NCBI GenBank assembly: GCA_947631075.1
Contig: CANRJU010000181.1
Location: 1 to 5,905 of the forward strand
Length of the DNA: 5,905 nt
Reading direction: 5' to 3'
Source of the DNA: an uncultured Lachnospiraceae bacterium
Lineage (GTDB): Bacteria; Bacillota; Clostridia; Lachnospirales; Lachnospiraceae
Below are positions 1 through 5,558 of the stretch, in pieces. The notes beneath the pieces are model-generated. The model was given only the letters and a program-made list of their open reading frames with translations, did not search any database and was not told the DNA's origin. The number at the start of each line of letters is the position of its first letter. Positions within the stretch are counted from its first letter, which is position 1. A program made the translations under genes and the position numbers.

Positions 1-2
1 GG

Positions 3-332
3 GTTCTGGCCCTCCTGCGCCGGGTGAACGCGGTCAACGAGGAGAATTTGGAGTGCGGGGGCATCGTTCTGAACCGCTCGGCCCACGAGGTGCTCATCGA
101 CGGGGAGCGGGTGGACTTGAGCTTTAAGGAATTTGAACTCCTGAGTTATTTTATGGAAAATAAGGATATCGCGCTCTCACGGGAGCGGATTTTAAATCAT
201 GTGTGGGATTATGATTATTTTGGAGACGCCAGGACCATTGACACCCATGTGAAGAAGCTGAGAAGCAAGATGGGGAAGTACGGCAGCTATATCAAGACAA
301 TCTGGGGCATGGGATACAAATTTGAGGTGTGA
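3..332 (+). CDS. OmpR/PhoB-family response regulator, C-terminal part (5' end outside window)
   Basis: This is the end of a two-component response regulator that binds DNA and controls transcription when phosphorylated by its partner kinase. The reading frame is open from base 3, and the first visible residues (VLALLRRVN) look like the end of a receiver domain running into the linker. The GTG at 24 is therefore almost certainly an internal valine, not the start. The rest is a complete winged-helix effector domain: an initial beta sheet (GGIVLNRSAHEVLIDGERV), LSFKEFELL for the first helix, SRERILNHVWDYDY, the recognition helix around DARTIDTHVKKLRSKM, and the closing wing hairpin IKTIWGMGYKFEV. 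That order and those motifs are typical of the OmpR/PhoB group. The receiver domain with its phosphorylated Asp is not visible. The stop lies 21 bases before the kinase start, so the two are very probably co-transcribed and act as a cognate pair. The DNA target cannot be read from the sequence. Confidence 0.95.
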   Translation, partial: VLALLRRVNAVNEENLECGGIVLNRSAHEVLIDGERVDLSFKEFELLSYFMENKDIALSRERILNHVWDYDYFGDARTIDTHVKKLRSKMGKYGSYIKTIWGMGYKFEV

Positions 333-342
333 CGGCGGGATC

Positions 343-347
343 GGAGG
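343..347 (+). promoter_or_regulatory. Ribosome binding site of the histidine kinase
   Basis: GGAGG at 343-347 lies six bases before the TTG at 354 and 18 bases before the first in-frame ATG at 366. The spacing favours the TTG as the real start. The site sits in the 21-base gap after the response regulator stop. Confidence 0.75.
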
Positions 348-353
348 CAGATT

Positions 354-1904
354 TTGAGAAAATCAATGCGTACAAGGCTGATCCTGATATCGTCCGGGAT
401 GCTGGTGCTCACCATGGTCTGTATCTGGATCACCAATGTTTTTTTACTTCCCAGATTTTACCAGAACAGCAAAATTTCCAGCATGAAGATCATCTACAAA
501 CAGACGGTGAATCTGTGCAGCGAGCTGAACTGGGACAGCCTGGACACGGAACAGCTAAATAATATATACGACAAGCTGGACACGCTGGGGGGCAACTCCA
601 ATATCAGCATTTATGTGATGCAGATCGAGGCCTATTCTGGCTCCGGGGAAATCGCCACCATCAACTACATGTATCCGGCCGGTTCCGATCGTCTCCGGGA
701 TGTGACGAAGGACCAGCTGGGGAAATATGTGCGGGCGAAGTATTTTGGACAGCCATTGGATGAGAACTGTGAAATTCTCAGTTCTTCGGACAATTTTGAG
801 GTGTATAAGGTCTACGACTCACGGGTGGGCTCCAACTATCTGGAGCTGACCGGGCGGATGAGCGGGGACTGCTGGGTGTACCTGCGGACCAATTACCAGG
901 GAATCCAGGAGAGCATCCGCATCTCCAACCAGTTCATGGCCTATGTGGGGGGCGTGGTGCTCATCGTGGGCATTTTCATGATGCTGTTTGTCAGCAATCA
1001 GTACACAAAGCCGATCCTGCAGTTGGCCAGACACGCGGAGGACATGCAGAAATTGAATTTTTCTTTCCGCTACGAGGAAAATAGGGCGGACGAGATCGGG
1101 GTGCTGGGCGGCAGCATGAACGCGCTGGCGGATAAGCTGGAGGAGACCATATCGGAGCTAAAGACCGCCAATAACGAGCTGAGGCGCGATCTGGAGCGCC
1201 GGGAAAAGCAGGAGGAGATGCGAAAGGAATTTATTTCCAATGTGTCCCACGAGCTGAAGACCCCTATCGCGCTGATTCAGGGATACGCCGAGGGGCTCCA
1301 GGAAAATGTCAGCGACGACCCGGAGAGCCGGGCGTTCTACTGCGAGGTGATCGTGGACGAGGCGGACCGGATGAACAAGATGGTCAAGCGCCTGCTGACG
1401 CTGAACCAGCTGGAATTTGGCAGCGAGCAGATTCACATGGAGCATTTTGACCTGAGGACGGTTCTGGATTCGGTGCTTGGCGCCACGGAGATTCTGTTCC
1501 GGCAGAAGAACGTGACCCTGTCCTACCAAAAGAGCGGGGAGCCGGTCATGGTCTGGGCGGACGAGTACATGATCGAGGAGGTCGTGACCAACTACGTCAG
1601 CAACGCGCTGAACCATGTTAAATATGAAAATAAGATAGAAATCAAGATGGAAAAAGAGGGGGACGTGGTGCGGGCCAGCGTTTTCAACACGGGAGACCCC
1701 ATTCCCCAGGAGGAAATTGATAAAATCTGGATTAAATTTTATAAAGTAGACAAGGCGAGGACCAGAGAATATGGGGGCAACGGGATCGGCCTCTCCATCG
1801 TAAAAGCGATCATGGAGGCCCATAATCAGCGCTACGGAGTCAAAAATTATGACAATGGAGTGGAGTTTTGGTTCGAATTGGATAGAAAAAGTGTGGGGAT
1901 ATAG
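354..1904 (+). CDS. Membrane sensor histidine kinase with HAMP domain
   Basis: A 516-residue kinase that senses an outside signal and phosphorylates the response regulator encoded just upstream. Order of parts: membrane span 1 at about residues 9-31, an outer sensor region at about 33-192 that I do not recognise as a named domain, membrane span 2 at about 195-214, HAMP at about 215-268, and a short charged coiled coil to about 290. Then come the dimerisation/phosphoacceptor helix with SHELKTP (phosphorylated His299) and the HATPase domain. The N box is VTNYVSNALNH (Asn413, Asn417), the G1 box is VFNTGDPIP (about 443-451), the F box is IKFYKVDKARTREYGG, and the G2 box is GNGIGLSIV. In the G1 box the usual Asp of DxGxG is Asn445; I know this variant from other Firmicutes kinases, so I do not read it as inactivating. 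The outer region has three cysteines (55, 139, 173). Start is TTG, chosen from the ribosome binding site. The ligand is unknown. Confidence 0.95.
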   Translation: MRKSMRTRLILISSGMLVLTMVCIWITNVFLLPRFYQNSKISSMKIIYKQTVNLCSELNWDSLDTEQLNNIYDKLDTLGGNSNISIYVMQIEAYSGSGEIATINYMYPAGSDRLRDVTKDQLGKYVRAKYFGQPLDENCEILSSSDNFEVYKVYDSRVGSNYLELTGRMSGDCWVYLRTNYQGIQESIRISNQFMAYVGGVVLIVGIFMMLFVSNQYTKPILQLARHAEDMQKLNFSFRYEENRADEIGVLGGSMNALADKLEETISELKTANNELRRDLERREKQEEMRKEFISNVSHELKTPIALIQGYAEGLQENVSDDPESRAFYCEVIVDEADRMNKMVKRLLTLNQLEFGSEQIHMEHFDLRTVLDSVLGATEILFRQKNVTLSYQKSGEPVMVWADEYMIEEVVTNYVSNALNHVKYENKIEIKMEKEGDVVRASVFNTGDPIPQEEIDKIWIKFYKVDKARTREYGGNGIGLSIVKAIMEAHNQRYGVKNYDNGVEFWFELDRKSVGI

Positions 1905-1915
1905 AAAAGTGCTGA

Positions 1916-1944
1916 TTGATGTATGGGAAAATATGTGTTATAAT
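1916..1944 (+). promoter_or_regulatory. Sigma-A-type promoter with extended -10, upstream of the lipoprotein gene
   Basis: TTGATG at 1916-1921 matches four of six bases of the -35 consensus, and a perfect TATAAT at 1939-1944 follows after exactly 17 bases. TG at 1936-1937, one base before the -10, makes it an extended -10. Transcription would start near A1951, about 35 bases before the lipoprotein start. The promoter begins 12 bases after the kinase stop, and no terminator separates the two. The lipoprotein and cheV can therefore be made independently of the two-component operon as well as by read-through. I see no convincing operator repeat. Confidence 0.8.
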
Positions 1945-1971
1945 AGTTCTATATTTGCAAAGGGATAAAAG

Positions 1972-1978
1972 AAGGAGG
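1972..1978 (+). promoter_or_regulatory. Ribosome binding site of the lipoprotein gene
   Basis: AAGGAGG, followed by three more G, ends seven bases before the TTG at 1986. This fixes that TTG as the start, because the next in-frame ATG (2052) lies beyond the signal peptide, just after the lipobox cysteine. Confidence 0.8.
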
Positions 1979-1985
1979 GGGAGAA

Positions 1986-2753
1986 TTGAGACACAACCGA
2001 ATATTTACAGCGCTTCTGCTGCTGGTTTCAGCGGCGGCCCTCAGCGGATGTATGGGCGTGAAAGATCTGTCGGAGGAGAAGGAGGACATGATCGCGGAGT
2101 ACGCCGCCGGGGTGCTCTTGCAGTATTCCGATCAGTACGACCGCAGGCTGATTACCGAGGAGAAAGCTGCGGATGCCTCGTCGACGGCAGATGCCGCAGC
2201 GACGGCAGACCCAACAGCGACGCCCGCGCCGACGGAATCGGGAGGATCCGGCAGTTCCTCATCATCGGGCGCCTCGTCTGGTTCGGATTCTTCATCGGAT
2301 TCAGACAGCTCAGGCGGCAGCGGGGACGGGGATTCGCAAGAGACGCCGGAGTCCACCGTTTCGCTCAACAAGCTGTATCGTGTGAAGGGACTGGATTTTT
2401 CCTACGATTCCTATGAGTTCCGGAACCAGTACGGCGGCACGGTCCAGGCGGAGAAGGGGCAAGTCCTTTTGGTGGTTCATTTTGACGTCCGCAATACGTC
2501 CGGCCGGAAGAAGAAAGTGAGCCTCGCGAAAAGGCAGATATCGTACGGACTTACCGTGGATGGGAGCGAGTATCAGCCACAGTTTGTCATTCTGGACAAC
2601 ATGGGACTGAACCATCTGATCACGACGATACCGGCCGGGAAGAACGAGGACGCGGTGCTGATCTATCGCTTGGCGAAGGCGAGACGGTCCGCGTCGGATA
2701 TTACGCTTAGAATACAGGATGGCGGGAAAACAGCCATCATAAAATTGAAATAA
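1986..2753 (+). CDS. Putative lipoprotein with Ser/Gly/Asp-rich linker and C-terminal beta domain (DUF4352/DUF5067-like)
   Basis: A 255-residue protein probably anchored by lipid to the outer face of the membrane. Residues 1-22 are a lipoprotein signal: MRHNR, a hydrophobic core (IFTALLLLVSAAA) and the lipobox LSGC with Cys22 as the modified residue. A short amphipathic stretch follows (SEEKEDMIAEYAAGVLLQYS, 29-48). Residues about 58-124 are low-complexity: Ala/Thr/Pro, then a Ser/Gly/Asp linker. From about 127 to the end lies a folded region with alternating beta strands (VLLVVHFDVRNTSGRKKKV, then YGLTVDG, and DAVLIYRLA near the end). This resembles the small immunoglobulin-like DUF4352/DUF5067 lipoprotein domains of Firmicutes, but I assign that by pattern only. 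Start TTG has a strong ribosome binding site. It has its own promoter at 1916-1944 and lies 23 bases before cheV. Function is unknown; position suggests an accessory or target of the adjacent sensor kinase. Confidence 0.82.
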   Translation: MRHNRIFTALLLLVSAAALSGCMGVKDLSEEKEDMIAEYAAGVLLQYSDQYDRRLITEEKAADASSTADAAATADPTATPAPTESGGSGSSSSSGASSGSDSSSDSDSSGGSGDGDSQETPESTVSLNKLYRVKGLDFSYDSYEFRNQYGGTVQAEKGQVLLVVHFDVRNTSGRKKKVSLAKRQISYGLTVDGSEYQPQFVILDNMGLNHLITTIPAGKNEDAVLIYRLAKARRSASDITLRIQDGGKTAIIKLK

Positions 2754-2776
2754 CAATTCAGGAGGAGGAATTTATC

Positions 2777-3685
2777 ATGGCAGAAGAAACAGGTATTTTA
2801 TTAGAGAGCGGAACCAATGAACTGGAGCTGCTGGAGTTTGTAGTGGGGAACCAGCACTATGGGATCAACGTGGCGAAGATCAGTGAGCTCTGTCCCTATG
2901 TGGAGCCGACTCTCGTACCCAATGCCCATGAGTACATCGAGGGTATATTCATGCCGAGAGAGAGCATCATCACGGTGATCGACCTGGCGAAAGCGTTGGG
3001 GATCCCAATGAGGGACGATCGTTCCAGTGACATGTATATCATCACGAATTTTAATAAGCTGCAGACGGCGTTCCATGTGCAGGAGGTTCTGGGAATCCAC
3101 CGCGTTTCCTGGGAGGACATCGCGAAACCGGATTCGACGATCAGCCGCAACGGCAAGGGCATCGCGACCGGTATCACAAAGATTGACGGCAAGATTATCA
3201 TCGTGCTGGATTTCGAGAAGATCGTGACGGAGATCAACCCGGAGACGGGCCTGAAGCTATCCGAGATCGAGAACATGGGAGAGCGCGCCCGCAACGATTA
3301 CACGATTCTTCTGGCTGAGGACTCCCCGCTTCTTCTGGAGATGCTGAAGAAGTGCTTGAGCAAGGCCGGATACACGCATCTGATTCCCACCACCAACGGA
3401 CAGGAGGCGTGGAATACGCTGGATCGCATGATGAAGGACGGCGCGGTGATCGGCAAAGACCTCTCTCTGGTTATCACCGATATCGAGATGCCGCAGATGG
3501 ACGGACACCATCTGACCAAGAAGATCAAGAACGACCCGCGTATGGAGGGCTTGCCCGTGGTTATCTTCTCGTCCCTTGTCAACGACGAGATGAAGCGGAA
3601 GGGCGAGGCGCTGGGAGTAGACGCGCAGCTGTCCAAGCCGGAGATCGGCAGGCTGGTACATCAGTTAGACGTGCTCCTGAATTAA
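2777..3685 (+). CDS. cheV: Chemotaxis coupling protein CheV (CheW domain fused to receiver domain)
   Basis: A 302-residue cytoplasmic protein that couples chemoreceptors to the CheA kinase and helps adaptation through its phosphorylated receiver. Length matches CheV of Bacillus (about 300). A CheW-like domain covers about residues 14-155 (ELLEFVVGNQHYGINVAKI, then SIITVIDLAKALGI, then GITKIDGKIIIVLDFEKIV). A receiver domain covers about 174-302 with all key residues: acidic pair Glu181-Asp182 (LLAEDSP), phosphorylated Asp235 (VITDIEMPQMDG), Ser265 in VVIFSSL, and Lys287 in LSKPE. It should therefore be functional. GGAGGAGG at 2761-2768 lies eight bases before the ATG. The gene follows the lipoprotein by 23 bases and probably shares its promoter. 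No CheA, CheW, receptor or flagellar gene is visible nearby, so it must work with partners encoded elsewhere. Confidence 0.96.
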   Translation: MAEETGILLESGTNELELLEFVVGNQHYGINVAKISELCPYVEPTLVPNAHEYIEGIFMPRESIITVIDLAKALGIPMRDDRSSDMYIITNFNKLQTAFHVQEVLGIHRVSWEDIAKPDSTISRNGKGIATGITKIDGKIIIVLDFEKIVTEINPETGLKLSEIENMGERARNDYTILLAEDSPLLLEMLKKCLSKAGYTHLIPTTNGQEAWNTLDRMMKDGAVIGKDLSLVITDIEMPQMDGHHLTKKIKNDPRMEGLPVVIFSSLVNDEMKRKGEALGVDAQLSKPEIGRLVHQLDVLLN

Positions 3686-3702
3686 GATTTGCGGAGTATG
3701 AA

Positions 3703-3726
3703 CGTCCGACGGCCGGAGCCGGGACG
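3703..3726 (+). other. GC-rich hairpin just after cheV
   Basis: CGTCC (3703-3707) pairs with GGACG (3722-3726), and CGGC (3710-3713) pairs with GCCG (3718-3721). A two-base bulge (GA, 3708-3709) lies on the left side and CGGA is the loop. The stem starts 17 bases after the cheV stop and is followed by only three T (3728-3730). It may protect the 3' end of the message or help termination. The pairing is seen directly; the role is inferred. Confidence 0.5.
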
Positions 3727-3747
3727 CTTTGTATAACATCCTTGAGG

Positions 3748-3780
3748 CATTCCCGCTGCATTTATGCAGTGGGAATGTTT
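3748..3780 (+). terminator. Probable weak intrinsic terminator after cheV
   Basis: CATTCCCGCTGCA (3748-3760) and TGCAGTGGGAATG (3765-3777) form a 13-pair stem with one G-U pair (3755/3770) and a four-base loop TTTA. Only three T follow before C3781, so release may be partial. It lies between cheV and the zinc-ribbon membrane protein gene, where a transcript end makes sense. Because the arms are nearly symmetric, the complementary strand also folds, but no minus-strand gene ends here. Confidence 0.6.
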
Positions 3781-3826
3781 CGGGATAGTATGTTGAAATG
3801 AAACTGTAGCTTTTGTCAGTATAGAT

Positions 3827-3832
3827 AGGAGG
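3827..3832 (+). promoter_or_regulatory. Ribosome binding site that sets the start of the zinc-ribbon protein
   Basis: AGGAGG at 3827-3832 lies eight bases before the GTG at 3841. An earlier in-frame GTG at 3832 overlaps the last G of this site and cannot be served by it, so the protein should begin at 3841, three residues shorter than the longest open frame. Confidence 0.8.
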
Positions 3833-3840
3833 TGCCATCG

Positions 3841-5529
3841 GTGACGATTTGCAGAAAATGCGGAAAAGAAATTCCAGATGGAGAGGATTTGTGCGGAGAG
3901 TGCAAAAGCAAAGAGATAAGTTCCGGTGAGTCCTATCTGGATGAGCTGATGAGCAGCATGGGGATGATGGAGGAGGAACTGGATGTTTCGGATGAAGGGA
4001 ACGCTTCAGATGAAGTGATTACTTCAGATGAAGTGCTTACTTCAGATGAAGAGATTACTTCATTTGATACATTACCAGCCGAGGAACCGGCAGCTATGGA
4101 TGAAGCGGATGAAATGGATGCGTTGTTAGATGAGATGAATGCTTTAGATGAAGTATTGCCAGAAGAAGCCGTGCCTGCCGAGGAACCAATCGCGGAGCCG
4201 GAATCAGCGCCGGAGCCAATGCTGGAGGAACCAGAACCAGAGCCGGAACCAGCGCCAGCGCCGGAACCGGCTGAGGAGGGAACCCTCCGCGGAGACGAGG
4301 ATATCAACGAACTTCTCACGATGCTCTCGAAGGATTATGATGTGGACGAGGACGGCGAGGATGACAGCGCGCTGCCGGAGGCGGACGAAGATACGGAAGT
4401 CAAGATTGAGTCGCTGCCCGAGGCGGAGCTGTCGCTCTTTGACGAAGAAGATGACGGAGGAAGCATTTTCGCGGATGATACCTCTGTGGATGATATTTTT
4501 AAGGACGCCCTCTCCGCTGTGGATTACAGCGACGCGGATGACGATGAGATGAGTGGCGGGGGAACCGGTGACAACTGGGACGACAACTGGGATGGCACGC
4601 TGGCCCTGGATGACACCGGGGTTGAGAGCGAGAAGCCGGAGGAGGAAAAACCCGTAAAGGTGGTAGAGACCCGGAAAAAGCAAAAGAAAGAAAAGCCTCA
4701 AAAGGAGAAAAAGCAGGACGGTTTCTGGAAGCGCACGTTCGGCAATATCATTACTGAGCAGACGGCGGAGGAAGAAGCGAAAGAGCGCGAACTGGAGCAG
4801 GCCACTGCCGCGGAAAAGGCAGCTCTTAAAAAAGAGATGAAGGAGAAGGCCGCCGCGGAGAAGATGGAGAAGGCGGAGGCCGCCAAGGCCGTAAAGGACC
4901 AGAAAGCGGCGGAGAAGGCTGAGAAGGCGGCTGCCAAGAAGGCCGAAAAGGAAGAGAAAAAGAGGCAGCGGGCGGAGCTTGCCGCCACGGAGGTAGTGGG
5001 AAAGATCAATCCGGTAGGAGCCGCTATTGTCATGGTATTCTTCGGGCTGATCTGCGTGGGCGTCCTGGTGGGGACCAATGTATTTTCCTACAGCAGTTCG
5101 GTGAAGAACGCCAGCGCCTATTTTGACGAGAGAAATTATAAAGACGCCTATATGGCGCTGTCCGGTGTGGATGTGTCCGAGAAATCCAAAGAGCTGGAGG
5201 ACAAGATCAAGATCTGCATGCAGCTCCAGAAGCAGCTGGATTCGTACCAGAATTATTACGATATGCAGATGTACCTGGAATCCCTGGATTCACTGATGAA
5301 GGGGATCCGCAGCTATGACGTCAACAAGGAAAAGGCGGATTATTACGAGATCATGAGCCAGTATAACGAGCTGGAAGGAAAGCTGGCGGGAACGCTGTAC
5401 GATGAATTTGGCGTCAGTGAGACGCAGGCCAGGGACATCAACGATCTGGATTCCCAGGAGGAGTATACGAAGGAGCTGGAGAAAATCATCCAGAACTGGA
5501 ACGCCAGAATGAAGGAAGATGAACGGTAA
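3841..5529 (+). CDS. Zinc-ribbon, acidic low-complexity, single-span membrane protein of unknown function
   Basis: A 562-residue protein I cannot assign to a named family. Parts in order: a zinc ribbon (C4-x2-C7 and C18-x2-C21, the second pair in LCGEC); a very acidic, probably disordered region at about 25-265, including 18-base repeats encoding SDE units, a Pro/Glu tract at about 110-146 and a DNWDDNWD repeat near 244-251. Next are a Lys/Glu/Ala-rich helical or coiled-coil stretch at about 266-382, one membrane span at about 393-415, and an outer C-terminal domain at about 420-562, helical and rich in Tyr, Leu and Glu. Its first helices (YFDERNYKDAYMALSGV) look TPR-like. The basic residues before the span predict an inside N-terminus and outside C-terminus. 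The zinc ribbon-span-outer domain plan recalls TcaA/YvbJ-type proteins, but the long charged inner region is different. Start is GTG. It follows a probable terminator, yet I find no good promoter in front. hisH begins 29 bases after its stop. Confidence 0.85.
   Translation: MTICRKCGKEIPDGEDLCGECKSKEISSGESYLDELMSSMGMMEEELDVSDEGNASDEVITSDEVLTSDEEITSFDTLPAEEPAAMDEADEMDALLDEMNALDEVLPEEAVPAEEPIAEPESAPEPMLEEPEPEPEPAPAPEPAEEGTLRGDEDINELLTMLSKDYDVDEDGEDDSALPEADEDTEVKIESLPEAELSLFDEEDDGGSIFADDTSVDDIFKDALSAVDYSDADDDEMSGGGTGDNWDDNWDGTLALDDTGVESEKPEEEKPVKVVETRKKQKKEKPQKEKKQDGFWKRTFGNIITEQTAEEEAKERELEQATAAEKAALKKEMKEKAAAEKMEKAEAAKAVKDQKAAEKAEKAAAKKAEKEEKKRQRAELAATEVVGKINPVGAAIVMVFFGLICVGVLVGTNVFSYSSSVKNASAYFDERNYKDAYMALSGVDVSEKSKELEDKIKICMQLQKQLDSYQNYYDMQMYLESLDSLMKGIRSYDVNKEKADYYEIMSQYNELEGKLAGTLYDEFGVSETQARDINDLDSQEEYTKELEKIIQNWNARMKEDER
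3985..4074 (+). repeat. Five tandem 18-base units inside the zinc-ribbon protein gene
   Basis: Units begin at 3985, 4003, 4021, 4039 and 4057. The middle three are nearly identical (core CTTCAGATGAAG), while the first and last have drifted. Each unit encodes six residues: VSDEGN, ASDEVI, TSDEVL, TSDEEI, TSFDTL. The period is a multiple of three, so gain or loss of units keeps the frame. The similarity at DNA level points to recent duplication and possible length variation between strains. Confidence 0.85.
4570..4593 (+). repeat. Two tandem 12-base units encoding DNWD-DNWD
   Basis: GACAACTGGGAC (4570-4581) is followed directly by GACAACTGGGAT (4582-4593), one base different. They encode DNWDDNWD, the only Trp-containing motif in the acidic region of the protein. 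Confidence 0.8.
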
Positions 5530-5558
5530 TAACATACACCAGGCAGGAGGAATCTCCC

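Noticed and set aside
1158..1823. 221-residue open frame on the minus strand over the kinase gene
   Set aside because: It lies wholly antisense to clear HisKA/HATPase coding sequence, shows no recognisable domain and follows from codon bias of the plus-strand gene.
1919..1937. Possible direct repeat (ATGTATG and ATATGTG) as a response regulator operator
   Set aside because: Only a few bases match and the region is AT-rich, so chance is as likely.
1916..2416. 166-residue plus-strand open frame overlapping the promoter and the lipoprotein
   Set aside because: Its start coincides with the -35 box, and its product is arginine- and glycine-rich out-of-frame sequence. The lipoprotein frame has a lipobox and a proper ribosome binding site.
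3793..3826. Possible promoter before the zinc-ribbon gene (TTGAAA at 3793-3798 with TATAGA at 3820-3825)
   Set aside because: The spacing is 21 bases, too long for a sigma-A promoter, and at 17 bases the -10 position (TCAGTA) is a poor match.
3933..4319. Serine-rich minus-strand frame opposite the acidic region
   Set aside because: Ser/Gly/Ala strings are the expected antisense reading of GAT/GAA/CCG-type codons; no ribosome binding site was noticed.
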